Shown: positions 25,716 to 39,300 of the stretch, one piece after another | Layout of the letters: each line of letters starts with the position of its first letter | How positions within the stretch are numbered: position 1 is the stretch's first letter | Assembly (NCBI GenBank): GCA_034620365.1 | Contig: JAQGEQ010000363.1 | Span: 1,612,001 to 1,676,000 of the forward strand | DNA length: 64,000 bases | DNA from: Pegea sp. RAD2-039 | Taxonomy: Eukaryota > Chordata > Thaliacea > Salpida > Salpidae | Direction of reading: 5' to 3' | The notes under the pieces: model-generated | Told to the model about the DNA's origin: nothing | The model's input: the letters and a program-made list of their open reading frames with translations, nothing else | Databases searched by the model: none | Position numbers and translations under genes: made by a program

Positions 25716-26920
25716 CTATTTTGCAGGATAGATAACAACTGGTATTTTGCTGTTACGGACTAGATGTTGACTCACTGAGCCTAGAACTGTTCTTCTTATA
25801 AGACCAAGACCTCTAGAGCCAACAAATATAGCTTCAGCATTTTTAATTTCAGCAGTGTTCAGTAAACCTTCTCCAGTGGAACCTTCATATATCTGCATGT
25901 GAAAGTCTACTTTGACCTAGAAATAATTTTCAAAGTGTTTAGTGGTTCTGCAGAAGATCAATTTCTTATGTCCAGTTTTAGGTTCATTAAAATCTATATT
26001 AAAAATGTTGAATAAAGCATTAAATCTGTTGGTTACGACCAGTACATGGCTTTAGTTTAAAAATTAATATTTTGATTAATAAATAATTCAAAAAATATTG
26101 CCTAATGTTTTAGCTTTTTCTTTTTATGAGTATAATGTTCAAATATAAACTACATCTAGTCATTAACTTTTTTTCATTTATAAACAAAAATATAATTTGA
26201 TTTATCATAAGTGTTCTTGTTTGTTCGATTTTGTATATTTTATTCTTTGAAAAATTGTCAACTTATGTTTGATTATGATTAAACAACGGTTACCTTCAAT
26301 GCTTCAGCTTTTTCCTGAAACTTTCTTTTCAAGTTCCTCAATTTGGATTTAACTTCATCTATTTGTATTTTAAGTTCATCTTCACAAATACTCAACTGGG
26401 CTGAAAACAGAATAAATTAAATACTTTTTAGAAGGTTTGGTTATTATTTGCAAAAATATGCGTTACCTTAATGTACATTTCACAAATTCAGTTTGTTAAT
26501 GATCTACTTACTCAAATAAACGTTTGAAATCGTTGGTGAAGGAGCAAGATGAACAAGAACAACCTTGTTTGAACTCTTGTGAAAGTTTTCACAGTACCCT
26601 TCAATATATAGTAGTTTTTACAGTACCATTTTATATAGATATAAAATAATAACTTGATTATAAATTGTAAATGATTCAGTTGCTTTTTGAAACAAGTAAG
26701 AATACTTTTTAAAAACTATAAAAAGTATAACAATCATCATAATTAAACAAAAATGTTAGTTTAGTTTGATAATTTGGCATTAACTAGAAAAATATTAGAT
26801 TAAACATCTTTAACTTGCTAAGTTATTTTTGATCTAATTTTATAATTTAATCTTTAAAAACTCACATTCAAAAGTTCTTTCGGCTGTTTCACTATTGTCA
26901 ATTGCTATTATTACTTTCAT
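25716..26920 (-). CDS. universal stress protein (UspA family), copy 2
   Basis: Paralogue of the neighbouring gene, same strand. Exons 5' to 3': 26866-26920, 26512-26598, 26294-26400, 25716-25916; 450 nt, 149 residues. Introns sit at the same places as in copy 1, and exons 2 and 4 have identical lengths (87 and 201 nt), so the pair arose by tandem duplication. The N-terminus MKVIIAIDNSETAERTFEWY and the ATP motif with Gly116, Gly119 and Gly129 (GSRGLGLIRRTVLGS) are intact. The middle (encoded by exon 3) has diverged most and is rich in Lys/Glu, probably a charged helix. The C-terminal halves are roughly half identical, so the split is not recent. Confidence 0.94.
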
Positions 26921-29062
26921 TCTTCCAGATTTTATAAAAAAACTGACAAAGTTGAGAGGCTATTATGATTAAAAGATATTATTAAATGTGAAAAATTAAA
27001 CATTCACTAACAGATTAATGTTTGTTTTATTCTGTAAATAAAGTTTGCTTTTTTTTTATTTATTGCAGCGTAAAACTCACAATGCTTTAAAAACAAAGTC
27101 AAAATGAACAGCTTAATATTTGTAACTAAATGATTACAAATTTCTTTTAATTAATTAAATACGATAAATAGTCAACTACTTAAACTATTTTTGAAATTCA
27201 AACCGAAAACAACAACAAATATTGATGAAACTTGGTAATTTGTTTCTATTTTTATTGAATTTTTATTTAAAACAGATCCTTGAAAGTTATCTTTTAATTC
27301 ATAATAAAAATCATAATAATGTTTCAAAACGATGGAGGTTTAGTTAAGATGAAAGCTAACTGTAAGTTCAAAACTTAGTTGCTTATCAAACTAACTAAAT
27401 AAAACTTTTTAAAATTAAAACTTCTAGTAACTTTTTTGTAGTTTCTTCATAATACTGACAGAAAAAACTGAAATTATTTCAATTAGTTTAGAAATGCTCA
27501 TCAATTAGGAGATAGTTTAATCTTGAAATAAAAGTTGTAAGCAAAACCCAATTGTAAGAAGATTTTAGTTGTTTCTTTTATGAAAAATACCTTAATAATA
27601 CTAATTGATATCAAGTTAGAAAATGATAAGTAAATAAATAAAGTTTAATTGAATCAGTTTATAAGACCATAGCAAGTTAGATAAAATTCATAAATGAGTT
27701 TTATCGTTCACTTAGGTAATGACCTAAAATACTTAAAGATACAAATTAAAGAAAGTTGTTACTTTTCTTATAGGTGTCGCAGCTACTAAAATGCTCGACA
27801 TTTTTCTACTAGCTCAAATTTCTTTTACTTTACCGGCATCTGACGACAAAGATGTTCAAGTAAAGCTCAGTTTTGTAGCTAGCAGTATCTTAGTAGTAAG
27901 GTATCTTAGCTGAATCTTTTAATCGACTTTATTATGATATGTCACTAAATTATAAAATAATTAGGAAATATTAAATTCTGGTAAAACGTTAAGTTGTGTT
28001 GTCCAATAAATTGATATCATATAGTTTGTTTTTGTTATTAAAGCTTGAATGGTTGTTAGTCTTTAATGTATCTAAAACAACTGAAATTGTAATTAAATGT
28101 AAAATTCATCTATGAAGCTTATAATCTTTGAATAACTTATCATTGGATTGTTTAGCTAAATTAATTCTGTTTAAATACATTTTATTAAACTTCATTATAA
28201 ACCAAATTATTGGCAAACACTATACATAAGTATTTACTGATTTTCATCTATCTTTGTTATTCTTTGAAGTCTTTATTTACTAATGATTATACAAATATGT
28301 TTTCATATAAAATATTCGTCCATGTTAAAGAAACAAATTTTCAGATAACCACCTTTTAAATTAATCTACCTTAAGGATGAAAAATAAACAATGATATTAG
28401 CTCAAAAACAAAAATCAAAATGTTTGTTAAAGCCTCTTGATTTAATAAACTTTATTTGATTTTGGTTTTATTATATATTTTTTGTAAAAGTTTCCATTTA
28501 TTTAATTATTTACTGTTCTGAGCCAAGACGTGTAATAGCCATATTTGTCAGCAATTACAAACAAAAGAAACGTGTTTGTGATTTTTGGTATTTTCAAATA
28601 CTGTCGCTCTTGTTAGCTTACCTTGTGCCTGAGGCGTTGAAACTTTTTACTTATTTAGGTTAAAAACTTAAGGTTGGTACTTTAAACTTGTAACTTGTTA
28701 AATCAGGTAGATTTTCATTCTTGTTTATTACTTTTTGATGTTTTTGTAAGTTGTTGATTTTATTGAAATTGTTAAACATTCAAGATTTTTCTTTGTTTTG
28801 AATTTGGTATCAATTAGAAAAAGTGTAATCTAACTACTCACTGCAGATAAAGAATAGTATAGAAGGAAACATACTTTCAAATTATTTTTATTGTTCTGTT
28901 CCAGAAAAAAATATCATTCTATATTCATTTTAAATAATTAGATATAAGTAAATTGTGATGAATAGATTTTTTAATAACAACTTCTTTGTATAAAAAAGTT
29001 AGAATATTATTGAGTTGCTTTTAAGAAACTTTTGATATAACTTAAAGTTTTTCTTAGTTGTC
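26921..29062. other. spacer between divergent stress-protein and STAT genes
   Basis: Mostly uninformative AT-rich DNA. One 41-codon frame at 27791-27913 (+) begins with a signal-peptide-like hydrophobic run (MLDIFLLAQISFTLPASDD) just after an acceptor-like cttatag. It could be an isolated first or last exon, but no partner exon was found. The sequence just before the STAT ATG ends in tttttcttag, an acceptor-like site 5 nt before the start codon. Confidence 0.4.
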
Positions 29063-32000
29063 ATGGATATGCCAGTAGACATACCAGTTGATATGGAAGA
29101 ACTCGAACAACATACAAGCACTTGGCTAGAGATGGCTAGTATTGAAAATGATATGAGCTCTCCAGGAAGTTTTGTTGAAGATGTGAGTAAAAGAAGATAT
29201 TATTTTAGCTTAAAAGTATCTTTAACTAATAGTTTAAGTTAATTTTTCTATCTTCTAAAATAAATTTTATTTTGTATCAATCATATAAATCTGTTTTTTT
29301 AAATTTCCTTAAGTCAAAAGTTTACTTGAAAATGTTACTTCATTATATATTCCAATACTTTCAAATTTATTCATAAGACTGTTAGATTGAATTAGCTGTA
29401 GAGAAAAAAGAGCAAGTTTTTTATAATTTGCTTATTCATGCAACTTTTATTTCTAAGAATTCATTGCAACCATTAACAGTTGCTGAAATTCAAAATTATA
29501 TTGACTTTGAAGAGAATGAAGTTTTAGAAGATAATGTTCTTGAGCATTCAGGTAAAAGACATCTTAAGTTGTTTTATATCTTACAATTAATAAATTAATC
29601 TATTTCATAATATTTTGTAAAGAATAATCACAAAAATTACTAATTATATAAATTCTTATTATTTTAGGTTTTTTAATAATTTCATTTGGAAATTAAAACA
29701 AATTATTAATAGTTCAATTGAATACTAAATATTAAAAAATTTAAGGTAATAATTAATATTTTATATTAAGATTCTCCATATATTGGTCTTCTTGGAAAGA
29801 TCAAAGAAATTTCATTAATTGCTAATGACGATCTCAGAAATCAAATACATCAATATGCAACTGATTTCCAAGCAACTGATTTCCAAGCAACTATGGCTCT
29901 TCGGAACTTCTTCTCTGCAAAGATTGAATCAAAATCATGGTAATAAAAAATCAGCCTGCAAAATCTATAAACATCATCAGTTATTTAAAATATTCACTCA
30001 ATTAAAAGTTGATTTTAATTGATTATATCTAAAAGAATCTTTGCTGAAAACTAACTTCAATTTTCAGGCATTACATCCAATGTAATATCCCTCCTACTCA
30101 TCAACAACTGATGGCTTCTAAATCGATTGTTAATGAGCTGTTTAATCTTGTCGAAGCTTTAATGCAAAGTGGAGATGAATTATCAGTCGCTGATAGAAAT
30201 AGTTTAAACTGTTGGCAGCATCAATGCAAGGTTTGCATTTCATCTAATTTAGCTGAAAATGTCAATAATTTTTATGAAATATTTCCAAAATATTGCTTAT
30301 CTTAAAAAATTAATTTTAAAATTTGCTAAACTTTTTTTTAGATATATTACTTTAACAATCCAATTTCGTTTGTGGAAGTTATTCAAAAGATGTTAAAAAA
30401 AGAACAGTCCATTTTAGACAATTTTGAACAGTACCAGCAACATACATTACAGGTTAATTACAATAATCTTTATCAATTTCTACACTAAATGCTTTTTTTC
30501 TAGTAATTAAAACACTTTTGTTTAACGTTTCTTTATCTTTATTTCCTTTTGAAATAAAGTTGCGTTTATAGTTAATAATTAACTTCAAATATGAGAAAGT
30601 ATCAATTTGTCTTTTTAGAAGAATTTTAACAAACAATGAATGATTTACAACTTTTATTGTTTTTATTTGTTCAAAACTAGAAAGATCTTTAAATTTAACG
30701 AGAAGTGAAAAATTTATTTTTGAAGTAATTCTATCCGATTAGTTGTGTGTTTCAAAAAGAAAACTTTTCAATCTTAACAAACTTTAAAACGGAGAAAATT
30801 TAATCTGTTTTTCAAATCAGAAATTCATGAGCTAGAATAAATAGATTGATTAAAGTCCAGTAGATATTCAGTATTTGACATTTATATTTGATGTCTTTAA
30901 CCTTAGTTAAATACCATTTACTTTTAACATTATGTTATTTAAGACTATCTAAACTTCTTATTCTAAAAGACTTAAGAATGAGTCAGCAAAATCATTTTTT
31001 TTTATTTGCAATGTAAATGAGTTCTTAGGAAGATTCAAAACATTGAAAATTAACAAAAACTTCAAAAAAGTTTCCTTTTTATATTTACATTTACCTCACG
31101 TACAACTTTAATTCCTAATCGAGTATTTGTTTAATGTCTCTGTTTCAATACTTTTCCGTTTAAGATTTCAGATTTTTCTTAAAACGTTTTTTCTACATCT
31201 TTAAAACAGTTGCAGCAAAACGACCAAATGTCTCCGCATCAAAACGGTACATCTAATTTTATTGAACCTATAAATGCAAATCAATCAGGAACCACATTCA
31301 TTTTACAGGTATCTTATAATTCCACTCTTGTCCATTTTTTGATAAACTTTTTGTCTATACTCAGAATATTTCCGTTATTGATAGCCATCTAATGACTCTC
31401 AAAGAAAACTTAGAAAAAACTGGAAATCAGTATAAAAATCTACAAAATCTTTGCGGAGGACAAAGTGATGTTGATGTTGATTAGTCTCAAGTTATTTATA
31501 CATCTTTTTTAACAGTTCCTATTCTTGATGCTGCAAAGATAAATCAAGTTCCTGAAGATGAAAAGATTGCATGGATGAAACTGTTTGAAGGTGTTGAGAC
31601 TTGTCAGAAGAACAAAACTGTATGTCCTCATTTGTAAAGATGTCTTAAAAATATTTAAACCTTTTTTTTGCTTTTTCAACTTTTGAAATTCAAATTTCTG
31701 ATTTTTATTTACAAAATATTCACTAAAAAGATAAAATGTTAAAAAAAGAAATATTTTTATCAGTTGTTTGTCGAACCAACTCAAAACTCGCATTTTTTAT
31801 TTACAACATCTGAAGATTCTGTTGATTCATTCATATTCTTAAATCTTAATATTTGATAAAATCAGTTTCATCATTCAAACTTTCTTTTATAGACGATTGC
31901 ACAACAGCACCTGAATTTAATGAACAGTCTTAAAACAGTTTCAGAGAACATTATTCATCAAGTTTCTATCTATCGCAACGGAACTTCTCATCGTATCCTC

Positions 32001-35000
32001 GGAGAAGTTGACTCAAATTGTCCTGATATTGATCGTTTACAGGATTGGTTAGTTTCATCTCTTTGTTTAGTTTTCTATTTTCTCAACTTTTCTGCTTTCA
32101 GCTGTAAACTAATTGGTCAAGTTATCATCAGCGCAATTGATAATGTTGAAAGATTATCTAAATTGAAATTTGCTGAAAATATTATTGAAAGAGAAAATGA
32201 AATTAGAGAAATAATGTTGACTTATCAGAATATTTTCAAAGCTCTAGTTGTAAAGTTAGTTTTCAGCTTTTTAAATCGTTATCATTTAGTTTCTTTAATT
32301 GTATTTATTAAGTTTAAAAGTTTTTAACTTTTATAAATATTTGAGATGAATATGTTGAAGAAAAAATTTATAAAAAAACTAATGAAGTAACCAATTTATA
32401 CAAACAAAATATTTACATTTAAAAGAAGTTTTAATCCTCAATTACAATAAGTGGTAACATTTTAAATCAATCTTCTATAATTTTAACAAATTCAATTTAC
32501 ATTATTCAATATTTTTGATAACTAATTTTAAATATTTTTTATCATTTAATTTGTAGATTTAACATTTTAAACTCTCAGTAAAAGTTGGAACAATTTCTCT
32601 AAAATCATTTTTTACAATTAAGTCAATTTTTTCAGCGTCTTTCCATTTTTACTTATTGTTCTTCAATTTTGTCAGACTAAATTGACTTCCTTGTAAAGCA
32701 CAGTAACAAATCTAACTTTTTTTAACTTTATTTTTCTCCTGAAGTTTGAATAAACATTTTGGTATGTAACAAACCTTTTAAATTAAAAATGTTTATTTTA
32801 CTCAAACGTTTATTGAAGTTAACTTTCTCATAAACTTTATAATTTTGTTTTTTTTTAATATATTTAAACATTAAATCCAAACTTTTTCAATTTATGTTAA
32901 ACTAACAAATACTGCAATTAATATAAATCACCAACTACTTTATCTGTGAAAATTCTTGATTAAGAAAATATTTAAAAACTATTTCTAAAAATCTAAAATA
33001 TTTGCTAATAAATCACAACCTAGTTGATCAATTTTATCATTTTTCAATTATGTGCAATAAAAGAAGCAAACAACAATTTGACCTCAAAGTGTTTTGCAGT
33101 TGCGTTGTCATAGACAAACATCCAAACCAAGTTTTGATGAAAGAGAAGAAGTTTTCATTAGAGCTTCGTCATTTGATGGGGACTGCCTTGACACAAGTAT
33201 CTCAATTCGAATATTTTTCAGCTGAAATCAGTTGTGAATTTTAAATGATATCAGATTTGTTTAACTTTAGACTCAATTCGAGACAACTGTGGTTCTGATC
33301 AACGCTCGGACTTATTCAGCTCTCTTACAGGAAAAACGCGTAGAAATGTGACTATTTATTCAATCTTTTGTTTAAAACCTTAATATTGGTATTAAACTAC
33401 AAATACTTTAATTTGTTTCAAACATTGTCATGCCAACTTCTTTCCATTTACTGCTTCGACTATAAAAACATTTTATTAAAATCATTAATTTTATACAAAC
33501 AGATTTCATAATAACTTTTTTTTTGAATAATTAAATTGCGATGATGAATTGAATAGATAGTTTCTTTTTAACTAGTTACGAATTATTAAAACAAATTCTT
33601 TTTTTAAACAGCCAAAAAGTTGGTAAAATAAAAGTGAAAAACAATACAAGAGATGGAAAGACCAGATCTACAGTAAACTCAGATACAGGTCAAGTTACAG
33701 TGAAGTTTAACAACATGGTGAGTTGATGTTTACTCTGCTAACTCATAATGTAAGTGATTGTCACTTTGAAGAGTATATCAATAGCTCCAAGAGGTGGAGA
33801 TAAAACCAAAGCAGAAACTGTAGCAGAAGAAAAACTGACCCTGTTTTTTAGGTCTCTGATCCCAATTACATTCTGTAATGGTGAATCTGACCAAGTTGAA
33901 TGTCAGGTGAGAAATCAGTTTCTTCTCAACACCTTCAACCAACAAACGCGATATTTGCCTGTATAACAAACTGGTTTATTTATCGAGGAGTTTTTAGGTT
34001 TCTAGGTGCTAAATAGTTGAAATAAACTGGTTCTTTGCAGACGTTCTCTTTACCGCTTGTAGTGACCACGCATGGCAAACAGGAAGCTGATGCAAATGCT
34101 ACAATCTTTTGGGACAATGCTTTCCACATTCCTGTAAAATTACAATTTCATTATTTCAAAAAAATCTGAGTTGTAAAATTTATAAAATGAATTTAAAGAT
34201 TTGAATTTATTTCAGAATCGAAAAAGTTTTGATGTTTACGACAAAGTCCCGTGGAGTCGAGTTCTTTATTTCTTAGATCTCTTCTGGCGTCGGCACTGTG
34301 AGAGTGATCCGGGATATGAAATATGCAAATCAGGAAAGGGACTTACCCCAGAATCCCGCCGGTTCCTCACCATCAAACTTTTCGGTTAATATTTTTCAGA
34401 AAAGTTTTTTTTTAACTTTTTGTTTAAAGGTGCTTACCATCAAAACCCCTCACCCTCTGTGTCCTGGAAGCAAGTGAGCAGAAACCAGCTTCCTGGCTTC
34501 GAGTTTTCTTTTTGGACTTGGTTCTATAAAATAGTTGAATTGGTTTCCAGTTCTTATGTGAAGAAATTTTGGAATCGAAAGTTTGTGCTTTGTTGGTTTT
34601 GATTCCAAAAAAATAAGAATCTTCTTCAGTTTTATAGCAGGTTTCATTTTCCGACAAGATTGCATCCAGTTACTAAAAGGATCTCCCTGTGGGACATTTA
34701 TGCTGCGATTTAGTGAATCTCAGTTAGGATCACTGGTCATATCAGTTTGTAAGGTTTCTGATTCAGGTAATTTGTGAATATCGAACTTTAAATTGTCGAA
34801 TTTGAAAATTTAAGGAAATCATTTTTACAGGTAAAAAAGTCATCAGTTTTGATCCTGACAACATCCATAGTTTTCGACATAAAAGAAGTTTGCCTGGAAA
34901 TATGAAAGATTTGAATGTTCTACAGATCTTGTACCCAAATATTCCTAAAGATGAGGCCTTTAGGGAATATTATGAGCCTGAAAAACGTGAACGTAAGAAA

Positions 35001-35296
35001 AAATCCTTTTTTTTATTTGAAGTTATTTATAAAGATGAAAAATTTCCAAAAAACTTTTTTAAAAAAGTTTCAATAAAATTACTTTTCAAACTTTTTATTT
35101 TAATCTTATCAAATTTCCTGACGATTTAGTTTCAACTTTCATTAAAAAGTTTATTTCCAAATTCAACGGTTCTTCATTTTATTAAAAATTGTTTCGAAAT
35201 ATAAAAAAAGTGAAATTTTTATGAAACGTTTATTATACAGAAGATCCAAAGTATCCATATACAAGAAAAGTTTGTACAATAACTGCTGATGGATGA
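29063..35296 (+). CDS. STAT: STAT transcription factor without a C-terminal activation domain
   Basis: Latent cytoplasmic factor activated by JAK-type kinases; it dimerises through SH2-phosphotyrosine contacts and enters the nucleus. Twenty exons: 29063-29182, 29386-29551, 29771-29939, 30068-30230, 30342-30452, 31210-31308, 31365-31464, 31516-31619, 31893-32047, 32102-32254, 33100-33196, 33271-33347, 33612-33717, 33772-33906, 34041-34133, 34216-34384, 34430-34580, 34630-34766, 34831-34992, 35241-35296. Total 2523 nt, 840 residues. Helical, Gln/Asn-rich N-terminal half (coiled coil to about 445); DNA-binding domain about 447-615 ([33 protein letters not shown]); linker 617-720; SH2 about 720-820 with Arg749 in [10 protein letters not shown]. 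The tail [11 protein letters not shown] holds Tyr827 and Tyr829; Tyr829 with Arg at +2 best fits the STAT activation site. The protein stops 11 residues later. The exons around 33100 are the least certain. Confidence 0.92.
29857..29886 (+). repeat. in-frame 15-nt tandem duplication in STAT
   Basis: Two perfect copies of gcaactgatttccaa side by side in the third STAT exon, giving the repeated peptide [10 protein letters not shown]. Being a multiple of three it keeps the frame. Confidence 0.85.
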
Positions 35297-36240
35297 CTCA
35301 TCTATTTCTTCACTTTCTTGTCTCTTATCTCATATACATACTATAAATGTTACTCGATCATCAAACTTTTTGTAGCAAGGCTAAATTTTCCTAAAAAAAT
35401 AATTTTAAAACATATTTCGAAGAGTTAACCTTCTTCAGTACTTTAATCTCTAAATGATTTCAATTAACCTTTTATCAAAATATTTTGTATTATGTTTGTT
35501 TTATTTTTTCATATCTTTTAATTTGCAATAAATTTCAACGTGAACACTAAACCTTGTATGTTGTTGTTGTTTGTATCATTCAATCTTGTACTAATGTAAA
35601 GTATATTTGATTTCTTTGATGTACAGCTTGTTCAATTAATCACTAATTTCATAACAAAATATCTACTTGATTGTGACTTTTACGTTTTAATGCCGAATAT
35701 TAAATAAATGAAGAAACGAAATTTTTTAAGTTGGTCTTCAATTTCAAATTATTGCTTTGTAAATCTTACATAAATATTCGATAAAAAAGGTTGAGATTAA
35801 GTTTGTCCTTACAACAAGTCTTGTGTCTGGTGGTCGAAGGTGCTGCGGATTCGTCTGTATGTAGCATTTCTGTAGAACTATTATTTTATTTAGAAAGTAA
35901 AGTTTGTTAAAAAAATAAATTGATTTTCTCAACTGATAAAAATTCAAACTTTTGGGAAGCTTCTTATGAAAAATCGTTCAATATTAATTACTTACTCTTG
36001 AATTAGTTGTTATTTTTAATATTTGTTAATTATACAAATACTAAATAAGCCACAAAAGTAGTTTTTATGACACTACTAGCAAAGTTTAAAGCTTTCAAGC
36101 AACTTTGACAACTAGAATTTATTATCAGAAGTTGTTATTGAGCCGGTGTTATATTTCAAGAAATTAAAAGGCTAATCAATCGACAAAAATGGCTTTTTAA
36201 ATTGTTGTATCCTGAGGCTTATATAACTTTTTATTTATTA

Positions 36241-36302
36241 CAATAAATGCGAAGGAGGGTGCCTGAAAAGAACACCTCTCGCTAACACACATTCTCACAA
36301 AT
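36241..36302. repeat. 62-nt dispersed repeat, copy 2
   Basis: Same element as 7196-7257, 55 of 62 bases shared, no gaps. The gagggtg and cacctctc arms and the block ctaacacacattctca are kept, while changes are scattered. The flanking A/T-rich tail (tttttatttatta before the unit) is also alike in the two copies. Confidence 0.75.
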
Positions 36303-36330
36303 TACTGAAATATTTATGAAATTATATGAA

Positions 36331-36378
36331 TTATTATTATTATTATTATTATTACTAATATTATTATTACTGTTATTA
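36331..36378. repeat. ATT trinucleotide microsatellite
   Basis: About 16 units of TTA/ATT with a few substitutions (ac instead of at), directly downstream of the dispersed repeat. Confidence 0.9.
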
Positions 36379-39300
36379 TATAAACTAAACATGAAATTAT
36401 TTATGCTGAAATATATTTTAAATAAAACTTATATTAGAAAATTAACTTATTAATACAGAAATCGATTAAAAAAGTTTTCGAAAAGATACCGTGTCTAAAC
36501 TTAAAGTCACTATTTTATACATCAACAAACTTTTCGTATAATATTGAATTATCAAAAGTTAGAAATTTATTTAGTCACTAACTAATACAATGTAAAGATT
36601 GAACAGATTATATACTTTCAATGTAAATTTATGACCTTATTTTAATTTTCTTATTTTAAAATCATTATTAACTTTAACAAATATATCTTAATCCTTAAAT
36701 GTTTTTTGAGTTTATTTAGCTAATAAAAAATGCTTTATTTCAAATTTTCTAAGACAACCAAAATAAATTTTAAAAGAAATTAAATGATTTAAAATCTTCT
36801 TTAAAAAGAAAAAGAATTTACTTGAGTTGAAATTATAACTTTTATGTTTCGCTAGATGACGCTGTTGTGCAAACTAATAATTTTTTAATGGCAATTTGGA
36901 GACATTGTTACTAAGTCAGTTTAAACCACTGTTAAAGCTATTTCGAGCAACATGTTACAAATAAGGTTTACTTTTTATTTTTATCAATCAAATCTATTCT
37001 TATATAAGGCAGAAATTTTTAGTAGTTAAAATAGTATTGTATATTTTTGTTTTAAAGATGAACTTATTTTATTTTTTATAGTTTAACTTTTTTAATAATT
37101 TCAAATATAAAAGTAAAATATTTTCAACCCTATGATTTTATCAACGATTAAAAATCAACGAAGAAAACCTTTTTAGATAAAATTCGGTCAAATTTTGAAC
37201 TAAAATTCAGTAATTTGGTTCCTGAATTACCAAAAGCAGTAATAATTTGATGTGTATTGTTTTTATATATAAATTTGTTGACATAATATCAAAGTTGAGA
37301 TGTAAAGTTTTCTTTGTGTGTCTAAGAGGCTCTTAACACATCGATGTGATAAAAATAATTAGAAGTTTATATTCAGATCATTTTCATACAGAAATGTATT
37401 TTAAAATTTATTTACAAATTCTCTCATTTACTTCGTTATTATCTGCAAAACTAGAATTATTTTGTAACTCTTAAAATACTACTTCAAATACTTTCCTTTA
37501 TCTGTGCCTTTCTTATTTAACCTTCTAACTCTTTATTACTTAATCCATAAAAACTTTTTAGAAATAATAGTCTGAAATATTTTTTTTTACTTTTTAAAGA
37601 AAATTTTCGTTAAGTATTTTTTTCTATCAGCAAAATTTAGGAAATTTTTAAGTATGATTTTGTATTATTTTTATTTGGTGCAAATATTCTTAGAAAATAT
37701 CTGCTATAGATTTCTGTTTGAAAACTTTTGTGTATCAATAATTAAAATCTGTCTTAAGGGATTTTTTTATTATTTAAAATGTAATTTTCTTGCAATAAGT
37801 AACAAAAGCTTTATAAAAGTCATCACAAGAGCACTACTTTTTCTAAAATTTTCATTAGGCTTTTAGTTAAGCTGAAATTTTTACTTAAAATTTGTATTTA
37901 ACTAAAAATGCTTTAAGTTATTTATTTTGAAATAAATTCAAAATATTTACAAAATTTACATTTTCCTGAAAATTGTCATTATTATTTTCACTGATTCTAT
38001 CAACTTATTGTAAAACTCCAAAAGGTCGGATAAACTTGTTGCTATCATAAAATACCTTATTAACTTTTAAACGTTTGAAAGCTTGTAAAAAGAAATTAAG
38101 AAATAATTTAATGTTTGTATAATTACATTAATGAACTTCATTGTCAGGCTTTATTTGCATCTAATTTATCCAGTTTTTATTTATAAAAACCAAATTCTCG
38201 TCATATAAGGACTTATTGTATATTTTTATTTTGAGATAAACATAAAATAAATTTCATTTTTGTTTATTTTGTGAAAATATTTTCACTATAAGTACGTCAT
38301 GAGGTACTGTATCAACATTCACTTTTTCTCAAACTACCAGAATCTATTTTAAGCTTCAAAACGTCACTTTATTTCAAAATTTGCTATAAAGCACAAAACC
38401 TAACATTTGCATTATCAGTAAATTGTAATTAAAATTACTATTCAAAAACACTTATTATATAAATAGAAATAATAAATTCACAAAGTATACCCTTGAATGG
38501 CTCGTGAGTTTTTTTTTAATCAAAACATTGTTAATTTGTTGTTCCATTTTCACAATATTTGAATAATTTCGTTGATTGAGAAAATAAGTCAATTATTTGT
38601 TTCTTTGTGTTTTTAACAACAAGTATATGTGATTTGGAAGTTATTGATTTTAGAATTCTCTTTTGTTGGACTATAATGAAACCAAAAACTTTAGTAAATT
38701 CAAAATAAAGAAATAAATTGATGCAAAGTTTTAAAAGATTTAAAAACTTCTCTATAAAACTGTTGGTCACGTGACCTTTTCTCTTATTACAATGATTTTG
38801 TTATAATAATTATTGATATAAATAAACCAATTAAATGCTTTGATCAAAAACAGTTTGTGAAACATCAATTAAATATTTCCAAAACTTTTTATTGATTTAC
38901 CTGTTTGCTTAGTCATTATAACTTTATCTTTTGAATTTGTGTTTACTGATTAGTTATATAATGAACTCAAATTAGTTTCTTTCAGTTAAAAAAAGCTATA
39001 AAAGAGTTTTCATTTGCTGATTATGTTTATATAATATCGCAGAAGTTTCTATTAGATTCAAAAATCATTTTGTAAACTTTAAAAACTGAAAACTTTTTAG
39101 TTTAACATTAAGATTGTTATGAGAAAAAAAATAGTTTTGCTAAGGAGTATCTTCATGATACTTAATTACTGTCAGTTTGAATGATAACATACGTCTGTGT
39201 GTCTTCAATATAATTATATAATCGCTAAAGATGTTTTTATGACGTTAAATAATGTAAATGATAGAGGGTTGAAGCCAAATTTAATTTCTTTTGTGATGCT

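Noticed and set aside
33217..33270. An extra STAT exon (CTG AAA TCA GTT GTG AAT TTT) after a second acceptor ttttcag
   Set aside because: It runs into TGA in phase and is not needed: joining 33196 directly to 33271 keeps phase and matches the STAT DNA-binding domain order.
38221..39300. Possible CRISPR, phage or bacterial islands anywhere in the window
   Set aside because: Checked in all gene-poor tracts: there are no spaced direct repeats of CRISPR type, no operons with ribosome binding sites and no bacterial gene clusters; the DNA is plainly animal.
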